Shown here piece by piece: positions 25,351-36,782 of a stretch of DNA of 64,000 bases. The stretch's first letter is position 1, and every line of letters starts with the position of its first letter. The notes below the pieces were generated by a model. The model was not told the origin of the DNA. It did not search any database and saw only the letters and a program-made list of their open reading frames with translations. Position numbers and translations under genes: made by a program. The stretch is from Artemia franciscana (taxonomy: Eukaryota; Arthropoda; Branchiopoda; Anostraca; Artemiidae): positions 4,774,001 through 4,838,000 of the forward strand of contig NC_088872.1 of NCBI RefSeq assembly GCF_032884065.1, read 5' to 3'.

Positions 25351-26865
25351 ACTTTTGGGGCTACTAGTATTAATACTTCTGCTCTTTCAATTTAAATGAA
25401 TAAAAAGAGTGTAAGTGTATCCAGGTTACCAAGAAACATAAATAGAATTGTTTTGGATTAATACTAAGTTTATTTTCCACGTCAACATCAGGAGGTATAA
25501 AATTAAATCAAAATACTGTTTGTGTTAGAATTGTTGAAATTGTTGAAAAAGTTTTTCCAACATACAAATAGCAACCCAACTTCATTTTTTGCTGTAAGAA
25601 AATAAGCGCTTTATGTTTTTACTTTCAAAATCATATGTTGTCTTGAGTTTTCATTAAAGTGCTATTTTTTTAATCCTAACATCATAGGAAAACGCCATGA
25701 AAGGTTTTTTTAGGTAATTTTATGGATGCGTAAAGTATGAAGGGTGTCCTTATACATCCACGCTGGAGGTCATATTTTGAGGAGAGTAAAACTTATCAGT
25801 TTAGCAAACTCACAGTAATCAATTGAAGATTAAGTGAGATTAAGGAGAGGAAGAAATATTTTAAGTTATCTTTTAGAGCTGTTAAACTTTCGATGAAGTG
25901 GAAAAAAGAATCTCTAAGAGAACCTGAAAAATGTTTTGATGATAGATTGAATGAAGAAAAATAAAAACGCCCAAAATAAATTTCCGCAGTAATTTCTCTT
26001 GTAACTCCACCAATTAAAATACATTTCTTGAAAAGTTAGTGCTAGCATGGAAGTTGAACTTGAGACTTTCTGGTAACTTTTCAGTAAAAACTTTCACTTT
26101 TTTTTGAAAAAAAAGTTAAAAAAAAAGTTTTTTAAAAGTTTTTAAAAAAAAACTTTTTTACTTTTTGGTAACTTTTTCAGTAGCGCAAAATGCGCTACGG
26201 AATTAAAGAGGCAGTAGCCAAACTCCTGTTTGAAGTAAATTTCTGTATTGTTTCAGGTTTGAGTTGATTAGTCATATGAATTTCTATTTATTTTAAGGTT
26301 TATTTATTCATCTATAACAATATCTGCCAGTTTCATGTATGACGTAACTGATTATTTTCATATTTGTTTGTTTTGGTTTCATTTGTTTGTTGGTAATATT
26401 TCCTTTTAAGTTTTAATTATTAAAGGACGCTAGCTGAGAGCGGACACACAATGGCGGATCCAAGAGGGGTGGACCCCGGCTTCCCCCTTCAAAAATATTT
26501 CCGGTGTCCTCTTATCCTTTTTTTTCTTCTTTTTGTAACTCTTTTTTTAGATTCAATTTGTCAATTCGGTCAATTAATGGCACCTTTATCACATTGCCCC
26601 CAACATTTTGCTCATTGGCCCCTTGCGGCATTGGGCCTCCCCCAAGATTTGGCCCTATGTCCACCTTTGCGGACAAAGATGATTTTTGTGCCACCAATTT
26701 GCCAAATTAGCACCAGATTGCGAAGGAAAAGGCAGCAATCGAAGCTTGAAAAATGTTACAGTTTTCGTTGCCGATTTAAGTTATGTCGTCGACAAAAACG
26801 GTATTGAATTTCGTATCGATCATAAAACAAAAACTGTCAAAAAAAATTCCTGATGTGTTTCAATC
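25351..26865. other. No gene recognised
   Basis: AT-rich. A self-complementary A/T stretch (aaaaaagtttttt types) occurs at 26098-26165. At 26450 a phrase atggcggatccaagaggggt resembles hAT-type MITE ends, but no matching right end was found. Confidence 0.4.
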
Positions 26866-26869
26866 TTCA

Positions 26870-27510
26870 ATCAATTTTTTTTTCTCTTTAGCAGTTGACT
26901 ATTATTTGAAAGGAAGAAAAGTTAAAGTGCGATTTGGTGGAACCATTTTAAATCTAACAGTGTTTCCTGAACGAAGAATCACTCAAGGATCTGCATTGGG
27001 CCCTGACATGTACAACATAGGATCATATGATATTCTTATCAAAATGAAGGAAGGTGGAGGATCTATTTTTGTAGAAGACAATACTGCGTGAGTCATGTCA
27101 CGTGACACCCACCAAATAAAGACCCTAATGACCCAAGTCATTGCAAAATTTGAAAAATGGTCCAAAGAAGCTGACTTAAGGTTTTATGCAACAAAGACGA
27201 AGGCAATTGTGATCACAAGGAAAAGAATTAGAACCCTTCCAGATTTTTATATAAGTGGCCCCCCAGTTGAATATGTTAGCGGAGCAAAAATACTAGGTGT
27301 AATGCTTGACAATAAACTTACCTGGAAACCCCATGTGATCTATCTAAATCAACATGTAAGAAAAGACACAATCTTATGAATAGTTTGGCCTATATGGCTA
27401 GAGGATTACCAGCAGAATTTTTGATCCAATATTATATCAAATATGTATTGCCTAAAATGGAATATTGCTCAACAATATACGGCACAGCTTGTCATTCTAC
27501 CACTGCAAGA
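26870..27510 (+). mobile_element. LINE with RNase H (I/jockey-like), reverse transcriptase part
   Basis: Reads LAVDYYLKGRKVKVRFGG, RRITQGSALGPDMYNI (RT motif QGS.LGP), IFVEDNTA where FADDTA is expected, then KFEKWSKEADLRFYATKTK and AKILGVMLDNKLTWKPH. A stop follows the catalytic motif (27089) and a frame change occurs near 27375. It continues as LAYMARGLPAEF and YVLPKMEYCSTIYG until it is cut at about 27536. Loss of the catalytic Asp pair shows the copy is inactive. Confidence 0.88.
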
Positions 27511-28001
27511 TAAAATGTAATCCTCAGCCATGAGAATCAGAGGCGCCAATTGGCCAAGTCTTGGGGTGAGCATGAACTCCATCTCACCCCCCCCCCCCGA
27601 CTCACTTCGTGTCGCGTAAGAAAAATGCAGGTTTTGGCAGCACATCGGTCGAATATTCTAAGGAAAAACGCATTTTCAGCACCCGTGTGTTGCATGGAAA
27701 TGTACTGTAACCGAATGTGGAACTCAGCCACACTGACCTCTAAGATTAATTATAACAACGAAGATACAATCAACGAGGTTAAGTGATTAAACTGAAAGTG
27801 GAAAAATTCAACCAGACTGCGGGCTGGCCTTCCTCAGCGAGAAACTTTCTTATCTAAGTAAACAATACGTCGGTGAAAGTAATCTTCATTAACATGCTCA
27901 GGGTTGTAGCCAAAATCTTTGTTTTCATTCATCAAAGATCTTTCAGATCAAACATATTTACAAAAAGGAAAAATCTAACAAGGGAAAATATATTACAACA
28001 C

Positions 28002-28640
28002 TCAAGACAACAAGAGGAACCGCCGAGGTTTCATCTTTGCAAAATCGTCAACAAGCTGGTCGTAGTCCAAATTTTTTACTAAATCCTTCTCTGCAAACAT
28101 CAAAAGGAGGTGACTAAGACGATTGTCTCCTGTTATAGACCGTAGGTAGTTTTTCGCTATTTCTAGGCTAGAAGACAAACTCTTATTGCTCGCTGTTGTC
28201 ACAGGAAGTGTTGCAGCAATATAGAGTATTTTAATTACTTCTGAATAAGCCACTGGTAATGCCTGAAGATAGTCGACAATGTCTAGGAAGTTTTTCGGCT
28301 TTTTCTCCTCATCGAGCAACAAACGCTTGGCAATACCAGCTTGAGATTCGAGAAGAATGTCGTCGATATCCAACTCGCCGTAGAGAGCAGAGAAGCGCTT
28401 GATCAACTCTGTGTCCATAAACTTGGTCGAGCTTGGATCCAAGGCTTCGAGTGTGCTCAGCACTGGCTAGTTATCAGTGAACCTCCTGTCAAATTCGGCT
28501 AGTAGACGGGCGAAAGATTCGGAGTACTCTCGCTTCATTTCATCCGCAAAAGTAGCAGTCCGATTTCCAGATTGGATGATGTTCTTTCCAAGCTTCGAAG
28601 TTGTCACAAATTTTTTCAGATGCTTGGTCATCTTTTGAGT
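28002..28640 (-). pseudogene. hAT transposase C-terminal region, one internal stop
   Basis: Reading minus from about 28637: MTKHLKKFVTTSKLGKNI, ADEMKREYSESFARLLAEFD, RRFTDN, stop (about 28468), then PVLSTLEALDPSSTKFMD. It continues to ALPVAYSEVIKILYIAATLP, SLSSSLEIAKNYLRSITGDN, RLSHLLLMFAEKDLV and DFAKMKPRRF. The last part is the hAT C-terminal dimerisation domain: the LP.T....RSFS..K..KT.LR.....RL pattern and the closing DDFA..K.RR. Apart from the stop it is well kept, so it decayed later than the LINE around it. The N-terminal two thirds are absent. Confidence 0.85.
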
Positions 28641-28709
28641 TCTAATGCTAATGTATGTTAATACCTTAAGTTAATAGGCTTAATGATGTAAAGTCTTCTA
28701 CTTCTCTCT

Positions 28710-28800
28710 GTGCTCTCTTCTTTAGAGTCTTATGGTAGCATTGGCCTACAATCTGGGGTTCGACCGGTAAAGGATATCAAGCGTCTCTAACTTTCATAAG
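28710..28800 (+). repeat. tRNA-like promoter boxes, possible SINE head
   Basis: atggtagcattggcc resembles a pol III A box and tggggttcgaccgg fits a B box (GGTTCGANNC) about 30 bases later. No cloverleaf could be closed, and the body behind it was not matched elsewhere. Confidence 0.3.
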
Positions 28801-28954
28801 GTTTATGTTTCAAGTAAAAATGTTTTTTTTACAAATATAATACAGTAAATGTTCACAAGACGAGGAGAGAAATAGAATTAGAACTGACTGGACGAATCTA
28901 AAACGCTTGTCATTCTACCACTGCAAGATTAGATGTAACCCTCAGCCATGAGAA

Positions 28955-30060
28955 TTGCATTTGGAGCAAGAAAAACAGCATCTGTTAGTTTCCTTCTATT
29001 AAAAGGCGGTCTAGCAGATCTGGAAAAAGGAAGAAAAATCAGATTTGTAAAATATGTACAGAGGGATTTCAACTTCAGGAAAACAACCACCCAGTTAAGT
29101 CAAAAATCATCAAACCTGGTCGCCAATCAACTGCTAACATATCTAACGCAAGGAATCAATCCAATTGTCTTCAAGCAGCATTAGAATTTTGTAGATATTA
29201 TGGAATTGATATGGTACTCTCGTTGCCCTTTTAAAAATTTGTCCAAAAAATTTAAATTACTTTGTATTCCTGGCAGAAGTTTACACCATTAAGAGGGCGC
29301 TGGAGTTCATCGAGGATTCTGTTGAAGAGGACAAGGTGATCATTTGCTCTGATTCAAAAAGTGCTATTTAAGCAGTTGTAAATGCTAATACTATCGCAAA
29401 ACCAAATAGGGATGCCCTTATATGTTGCATTAAACTACAAAACCCGAATAAAATAGTTATTCAGTGGATTCTCACCCACATTGGGATTACTGAAAGTGCA
29501 ACGGCAGATTTGAAGGCCAAATCCGCAGTTGAGTCAGGAATACTTATAACCGACATGCACACTTCTTCCAAAGCTATTATGTTTGATAAAGTGATTAAAG
29601 AGATTGATCGTCAGGGTATTAAAATGAATAGAAAGCTGGCTGGAAATCTTTTTGTGACAATGAAAAAACAGAAGAATATAGAAACAAAAGTGTATAAAGA
29701 ACTCACTAGATATGAGCCAAAGAAACTGTTTTGACTCCAATCACACCATGCTGGAGTTGATTGTTACAAAGATAGATTTTTGGTAGAGAGAGAGGAATTT
29801 CCTAAGTGTGGTGTCTCAGAAACTAAAGAAGACTTGATTATAATGTGCCGTGGAAGCGAACAAGAGAGACGTGAAATAACTGAATTTCTCAGCCAGAAGA
29901 AAGTGCGGCCGAGCCTGTATATGTTATTAGGAGGATTTGATGGTGAAGAAGAAAATTGTATGATAGTTCGTGTTGTCATATAGCTTCTGACAAGAAATGC
30001 AAGATTAAAGGACATTGAAGTACAGTTTCAGGAAAATAGATTTCTCCCTATTATTTAATA
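28955..30060 (+). mobile_element. LINE with RNase H, 3' part after the insertion
   Basis: Resumes MRIAFGARKTASVSFLLL right after the second direct repeat. At 29277-29525 an RNase H domain reads AEVYTIKRALEFIED, IICSDSKSAI, stop, VVNANTIAKPNRDAL, QWILTHIGITESATADLKAK; the E, D and H positions of the active site are recognisable. Then LTRYEPKKLF, a stop, and EEFPKCGVSETKEDLI with a CX2C..C knuckle, as at the end of many I-type LINE ORFs. Several stops and frame changes show it is dead. Confidence 0.85.
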
Positions 30061-30534
30061 ACTATTCAATCAAATTGCCATAGAACGCCACCTAGGCTAA
30101 ACAATAAGAGGGCAGTCATAGCAACGTCTTAAAAGAATCATTGTATGAAGAAATCGTCTAATTTTCCTGTTATGACTCAACAATGAAAGGAATTTGCGCA
30201 TCAACTCTGCTAGGTTTTTAAGTTTTTTTTGGCTATTTGTAATATAATTAATAATTTATTAGGGTTTTATGACCAGAATTTATGTATACAATGGATCCTA
30301 GGCTGCTCTAATATGTTTAATGTGAGTTAAGCATAGCATGTAGGCTAGCCTTAGAGCAAGAATAAATCATAAGAAACTTGGCTTAATTTGGGTTTTTCTT
30401 TAGGATTCGGCTCTTTGGATGATATCGACAGCAAATGTAAAAATATACAATTATCAATTCCAATTTATGACATTTCAAAGATCTGCACAACACATTTCCT
30501 AGATTTAGAAAAAAAAACTGTTGATGTGGCTTAA

Positions 30535-31265
30535 AATTCTACTCAAATAGGCATAATAGGAATTGCATAATCAAAACTAAAACCATAGAAAAAGAAGTGA
30601 TAACTAAAAATTAAAATCAAATGTAGTTTTGTCAATTATAGACCCAAGTAGGCTAGGCAAATTTCTAGGCTCAGAAATCAGAAGAGGGTTAACATAGAAA
30701 CTTAGCAATACCTTCCCAGAGTGGTAAATTTATGACAGCTAATACCAGTAAAGTGAATTTACCATTTGATGCCTTTTTTATGTTCTTTATGAATATAATA
30801 ATTGCTTCTAGGCTACTATAAATTGAAATTTAAGCACTTTTTAACCTAACCATATAATAAATAATTTTAGCACTGGAAAAATGTAGCATTATTTTTTTGA
30901 AAACAGCCAAGAAAAGTTATTGCTGAGAAAATGTAGTAGGCTATTATTTTGTGAAAAATGATTGATAGGCTAACTCATACTTTCATTAAAAATTTGTCGT
31001 TTTTAAGAGCTCAAAAAGTACTTAAATTTGAATTCGCAATAGAAGCAATTATTACATTCATAAAGAAGATAAAAAAGACATCAAATGGTAGGCTATATCC
31101 ACTTTGTTATTAAGTCAGTTATTTGAATTGTGATAATTTTACTCTCAGAGTATGTTTTCTGCCCTGGATTCATCACTGAAAGTTTCATTTTCCTAATCTA
31201 ACCCCTTTCCAAAATAGTGAAAAATTAGCAACTAGAATTTTACCACATTCTAAAATACTTATATC
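30535..31265 (+). repeat. Dispersed repeat, interrupted by a foldback; second copy at 63413-63690
   Basis: aattctactcaaataggca and aactaaaaattaaaatcaaa at 30535-30620 match 63420-63500. ttcattttcctaatctaacc at 31188-31245 matches 63643-63690. The middle is replaced here by the element at 30738-31120. Confidence 0.6.
30738..31120. mobile_element. Foldback/MITE with arms of about 95 bp
   Basis: The left arm (30750-30842: ttaccatttgatgcctttt, tatgaatataataattgctt, tgaaatttaagcacttttt) returns as its complement at 31013-31110 (aaaaagtacttaaatttgaa, gaagcaattattacattcat, catcaaatggtaggctat). Noncoding interior of about 170 bp. Confidence 0.78.
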
Positions 31266-31589
31266 ACTCACAAAAGTTCATTGTTTTTCTTTGCCCTGCC
31301 CCCCTCCCCCCCCAAGTTCAGATATAGCCTATAGCCCAAATTAATTATCCCATGATTTTTTCTGTTTCTTGAAGTTCTCAATGTTGCTTCTTTGATGTTA
31401 AATCTATTTGAACAAAAGTGTTATGTAGGCTAATCAGAAAATAGAAAAATGTATAAGAAATATGTAATTTGGGCTATATATTTGCATATTAGGGAGGCTG
31501 GTTAGGGCTAAGGTATAATGAAGCACTTTTAGGAATTTTGTTCTCAAAGTGCTCTTTCAATCTAGATTTAATTCCATCTGTGGATTATA

Positions 31590-32370
31590 TCTAGTTGCCA
31601 TGTTTGTCAAGGAGGGAGCAAACCCTAAGGTCCTTCTTTTTAGCCAGTTCCCTTACTCTCATGTGCATGAAGTGCAACTCTCCTTTCTTAAAAGCTGTAT
31701 TATGCTGCTCACATTTTTCTTTAAGAAAGCCATGGTGAGCATAGTGTATTGCTTTCTTTATAGATTCCTGTAAGTTTGATGTTAGATAAGAAAGGAGTGC
31801 AATGTCATCCATTAAATTGTCATAAAATACAACATGGCTCTCATTTGACTGTGTCCCTCCAACAAAGGAATGCCTAAAGTATATAGTCAATGGCCATGGT
31901 GGCCATTACATAAAGCAACAGTAATGCTAATAGTCTTGTCTGAGGATTTTATGTTGGAATTCTGTGTGTACAGAATCAAAAACCAATTAAGGTTATATAA
32001 ATGTAACCTTATATAAAAACCAATTAACCTTATATAAAAACCTATGTAACCTTATATAAAAACCAATTAAGGTTATATGAGTTGATAAATGCTATTAGTA
32101 TTTCAGTCTGCTACTTTTTTGGTTCTTTAATTAATATTTTTAAACTGAATATCAAATTGGTGCAAGATCTGCCTGGGCAAAAACCATTTTTTTATCTTAC
32201 CATTTTTCCAGTCCTGAACTAGATAGCATTGATGAATATTTGGCAGACAGCTTTACTTCCATTGGACTTCTATGTGATACCTTGCCAATTGCTACAGTCA
32301 ACAGTGTGACCTTTCTTAAAAAGTTCAACAATGACCCCTTTCTTCTAGTCTGTACAACCTTCCAACTATT
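31590..32370 (-). mobile_element. LINE reverse transcriptase fragment, RTE-like, frame-broken
   Basis: In one minus frame 32340-32150 reads KGVIVELFKKGHTVDCSNWQ, GIT, stop, then NGFCPGRSCTNLIFSL. This is recognisable as the RTE phrase K.G.I..L.KKGD...C.NWRGI...SK..C.I....F..GRSCTDQIF. Further along (31890-31591) another frame reads LMDDIALLSYLTSNLQES, matching the YADDIALLS catalytic region, ending at DKHGN. Multiple frame changes and stops are present. Confidence 0.65.
31980..32080. repeat. Short repeats of ccttatataaaaaccaatt
   Basis: The phrase occurs about four times, partly inverted (aaggttatat), within 100 bases. Confidence 0.7.
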
Positions 32371-32581
32371 TTCATAATGTAGCCTGAATAAATACATTTA
32401 TTATTCTTCACAGCACTTGTCTGTCATTGAGTCTGCTTACAATTGAGTCTTTCTGGGATTGACAGGCTTTGTTTTAATTTTTAGATTCTGTGTCCAAGAT
32501 TGGGCAGTATTTTCAAAGATTAAGCACTAGATAAAAATACATATTTGCAATTAGGCTCCACTTTTAATTATCTGTGTATTT

Positions 32582-32663
32582 GAAATAGTTAGTATTTTAT
32601 ATTCAGACTAGCTGAATATTCAGAAATAGTTAGTATTTTATATTCAGACTAGCTGAATATTCA
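32582..32663. repeat. 41-bp tandem duplication
   Basis: Two exact or near-exact units starting gaaatagttagtattttata. Confidence 0.85.
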
Positions 32664-32910
32664 GACTGGTGAGTTAGTGACATTCTACTTAGACACTTTG
32701 AACAAATCTAATGGTGAAACATCAAATGTATTGGTGGTATAATTACAATTCATACTTTAGAGCAAAATAATGTCTAACACTGGATATGATTGACTCCATT
32801 CTCAAGATGAAAACTGTTTGAACACTTTGTACAAAAACATACAAAAAAAAGAAGGGGGCTGTATATATATTGAATATATATATTATATATATATTCCTTC
32901 CATCTAGAAG

Positions 32911-33026
<116 letters not shown>

Positions 33027-33129
33027 AAAATAAGTTGTCTTTGTGTGTGTGTGTGTTGAGTGATGTCATGTTTGTGTGTCAACTGACGTCATGTTTGTTG
33101 GCTGACATCATTTTAAGGATTGAGCTGTA

Positions 33130-33550
33130 TGTGTCATGAAGTTGTTTGTCAACTGATGAAATTACATACTGGGACACCGGGACACAAATGACGACTGGGA
33201 CACAGGGAATATAAATGACGACCGGGAACCTCAAAGAGAAATTACAGACTGGGACACCCAGACACAAATCACGACCAGGACACAGGGAATATAAATGACG
33301 ACTGGGACACAACTACAACAGGGACGCCAGGGGTACAGGCGGGATATATGAATGATGACTGGGACACAGGGATTGTTTGAATAGAAATTACAGACCAGGA
33401 CACTGGGACACAAATGATGACTGGGACACAGGGAATATAAATGATGACTGGGACACTCAAAGAGAAATTACAACCTGGGACACCAGGACACAAATGACAA
33501 CCGGGACACAGGGAATATAAATGACAACTGGGACACAGGGACACATCATT
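33130..33550. repeat. Minisatellite, 80-bp higher-order unit
   Basis: Sub-units of about 22-30 bp built on gactgggacacaggga and aatataaatgacgac. The order [aaatgacgactgggacacag][ggaatataaatgacgac..][tcaaagagaaattaca..] repeats at 33185 and 33265, and again at 33408 and 33487, each pair 80 bp apart. Isolated gggacacagggacacaact recurs at 33844-33862, beyond the (TA)n array. Long translations on the minus strand (IPCVPVVICVPVS) are products of the repeat. Confidence 0.85.
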
Positions 33551-33705
33551 AGAATAATGAGGTATAGATCTGAATATAGATTGTTTTTCCCATGGACAAT
33601 TATATGTTGCATGTTCAAGAGTCAGTAAACCTGACAATCTATTTATATGCATAGACAATGGGACAGTGAAGAATGTTGTATATTTGCATGTTTTACGTAG
33701 TTAAA

Positions 33706-33834
<129 letters not shown>

Positions 33835-34110
33835 ATTCACAGGTGGGACACAGGGACACAACTACAATGGCGCATAACTAATATGGCGCGTAATGACTTA
33901 CGTGCGCGGGGGGGGGGGGGCTTGGGGGGCGTGAAGCGCCCCACCAACTAGGTGTTGGGGGTGGTGCTTCATGGATCAATTCAATAAAGTGACAGCTAAA
34001 TAGTGTCCAGAAGCAGGGGCATGTAAATTTTCAATATCACTAAGTTCAGTTATGGTAAGATACCCAGTAGTTGAATAAATTCTTTACCATCTTGGATCTC
34101 TCAAAAAGAG

Positions 34111-34366
<256 letters not shown>

Positions 34367-34390
34367 GCGAACATATTCCAAAGTGAATAT

Positions 34391-35089
34391 ATGTAAGAAT
34401 GTCTTTGGCACAATATTCAAATAATTTATTTGGTATTGTTATGTTTTAACACAAGGTTACCTTAATATGGTTCCTTAATATTGCTTCAAATTTTTCTTTG
34501 TTTGTCCCTGAGTCCATTTCTGCCAGGTATCCTTCCAGACCACGATATCCTTCCAAACATCAAATTTCATTAAGATCTGATCAACCTTTTGTAAGTTAAA
34601 AGTACTTCATTTTTTCTGAATTTACCAGCCCTCTCCCCAGATGGTCAAATTGGGAAAATGGCTATATCTAATTTAATCTGGTCTGGTCCCTGATACGACT
34701 GCCAAATTTCATCGTCCTAGCTTACCTGGAAGTGTCTAAAGTGGCAAAACCAGGACAGACCGACAGACAGGCTGACAGATCGACAGAATTCGCGATTGCT
34801 ATATGCCATAAATACTTTGACAAAATCTCCATTTCTTGTGAAATTACAAATGTAGCAAAAAGCTATGCTGAGGTATGACTTGTATGGAACTTGGAACTTA
34901 GCACATGGAATAGTATACAGTATGGAACTGGACAATGTGAACCTATGTAAGAATGTCTTTGGCACAATATTCAAATAATTTATTTGGTATTGTTATGTTG
35001 CCAAATGTTTTAACACAAGGTTACCTTAATATGGTTCCTTAATATTGCTTCAAATTTTTCTTTGTTTGTCCCTGAGTCCTTTTCTGCCA
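34391..35089. repeat. Direct duplication of about 140 bp flanking a 0.4-kb segment
   Basis: 34391-34525 and 34944-35089 both run from atgtaagaatgtctttggca to tccctgagtcc.tttctgcca. The second has an extra ttgccaaatg-like insertion after gttatg. Confidence 0.9.
34498..34822 (-). repeat. Single reversed unit of the 290-bp array with its leader
   Basis: Complement of the 3325-3650 sequence: catcgtcctagcttacctgg, gacagaccgacagac and cgcgattgctatatgcca match the leader, followed by the first part of a unit (atcaaatttcattaagatct). Confidence 0.85.
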
Positions 35090-35166
35090 ATTATTCTCCA
35101 TAATCTTTATGGACACAAAAAACAGCTATCCAACAGATAATCTGATTATTTGAGTTGATTTTATGA

Positions 35167-35353
35167 TTGTCTTCAATCTTGCTCTGTTTTGCAAGGATTA
35201 AAATGTGGATTGCAAGGTTGTTGTATTGTAGAAAGGAAATGTTTGCCTGCATTAACCAAATCACACTCAAACTTATTGTTTCATGTAATGCTAAGTTACT
35301 GTCTTTTGTAGTTAGTTTAGTCAAAGTCTCAAGAAGCTTCTTGATCAACTTTT
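35167..35353 (+). other. Weak candidate for an upstream exon of prosaposin
   Basis: An open frame ends at a good donor (gtaagt at 35354) one base into a codon, the phase required by the exon at 37603. The encoded sequence is moderately hydrophobic (LLSFVVSLVKVSRSFLINF) but too long and basic for a typical signal peptide. One frame in three would match by chance. Confidence 0.12.
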
Positions 35354-35799
35354 GTAAGTGATTGCAGCATCTAATTACTCAGATGTTAGACAATGAACAA
35401 CAAGTCTGTATCTCATGTAAAAGCTCTTGCCAATGGAAATTTCCAAGCACTTGCAATTAAAATATTTTTTTTTCAGATCCACCCTGCTTCTTGTGAACTG
35501 GATAGGGGTAGCTTAGGTAGGGTAGTTGAATGATACAATCCATGGTTTCTGAAGAATTTTATATAATGTAAAAATTTCTAATTTTCAGTTTGATTGATAC
35601 AACATCAAAGATAATTTTAGCTTTCTTTCAATATAAAATGCTTCTATCATTAATTATTGTGTTAGGCAATGCATAGGTTAATGCTACCAATGAATCATCC
35701 ACAATCTTTGCTATTTGTCATAATAATGACATCACTAGAATTATTGAAGCTGTCATTATTTCTATCTTCAATTGTACCCACCCACTCTTCCCCCCTTCT

Positions 35800-36120
35800 T
35801 CTCTTTGGTTTTGAAACTTGGCTGATTGCTGCTTCTGTTTGTCATGTGGCCCAAACAAACATCTTAAGACGAATCAAAGGGGTTAAGTGGTATGACTTCG
35901 TATCGAACACCTGACTGCTGACACTTATAGATCAGGCCCCCAACTGTTGTGAGCTTGCTATAAGAACCCTACAGTAGTTCGGCCACCGTAATTTGCATAA
36001 CAGCAGAAGCACCCACCAGAATATTTTTCAATTTCGATCCCCCTGAATATGGATAGAAGCGCCCTCGTTGAAGACACCAGTTCAGATGGAGGGATATGAT
36101 TGGTACATGAATGGAGGCAA
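35800..36120 (+). mobile_element. LINE C-terminal fragment
   Basis: Frames in succession read FGFETWLIAASVCHVAQTNI, LRRIKGVKWYDFVSN, FGHRNLHNS, TRIFFNFDPPEYG and then a QFRWRDMI-like end. The order (RWYDFVSN, FGHV.RLP, ..W.RPRGRP...W.D) is the post-RT tail of a non-LTR element. Broken by stops. Confidence 0.6.
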
Positions 36121-36782
36121 AGAGTCACATCTCTTTCTATGCTGGACCACCAACTTTAAGTTAAGTAAGTCAGTTGTATCATTCACTCTCATTGCCTCCG
36201 AACATAAAAGTTGCCCAGAGTTCTCTGCTGACTTTGTTTTGTCATCATAAAACGTTAGTACTCTTCAAAAACCCTAATTGCTAAATCAATCTAGAACTGC
36301 ACCAAATACTATGACATCTCTGTTGTTATAGCACTTTCAAAAAACTTGCTCACTAACACAGCCTTAGATCGAGTTTCACACTGCTGGAAATCAGGTCAGA
36401 TTTAGTAACTTCTGTGCCATAACTATGTTGCCTCATTCTTTCATATAGGAGATAGCTTGGGGGCTTAACTATTTCAGGCTTGTAGGGTATTTCAAGGCTC
36501 TAATATCTTGTGTTTATTTTCCAACATGGCATTGGATTGGTCCAAGGGCTTACAGGTTACCTTTGATACCATGAATAACAATACATAATTCTAATTCATG
36601 GTATGTATAGCCTCTTTAAATTTTGTGGAGAATATCAAAGATCAACTGGTAAAACCCTGAGTGATAAGCTCAAGGATTCGAAAGGACTTGGGCATAACGG
36701 CCTTTGAGTAGGGAGCAAACCTTGGGTTTTCATCAGTTGAAGTATTAATAACTTAAAGATACCTTATGCACCATCAATATGT

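Larger units (their letters stand above)
27537..28904. mobile_element. 1.37-kb insertion inside the LINE, carrying hAT transposase remains
   Basis: It starts cagaggcgccaattggcc, typical of a hAT end, directly after the first of two 50-bp direct repeats (27487-27536 and 28905-28954). It contains a minus-strand hAT transposase C-terminus (28002-28640) and a tRNA-like stretch (28720-28775). No matching inverted end is seen on the right. Confidence 0.7.

Noticed and set aside
28710-28800. Candidate functional tRNA gene
   Set aside because: A-box and B-box-like words are present, but acceptor, D and anticodon stems could not be paired.
33130-33550. Regularly spaced repeats that could suggest a CRISPR array
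   Set aside because: Units are degenerate and differ in length, spacers are themselves repeats, the genome is eukaryotic and no cas genes are present.
33079-33658. Minus-strand frames with repeated IPCVPVVICVPVS
   Set aside because: The repetition follows the 80-bp minisatellite in every frame, with no start context or conservation pattern, so it is not a repeat protein.
35669-35914. Hydrophobic ATG-initiated frame upstream of prosaposin, considered as its signal peptide exon
   Set aside because: It lacks a donor in the needed phase and its end is LINE tail sequence.
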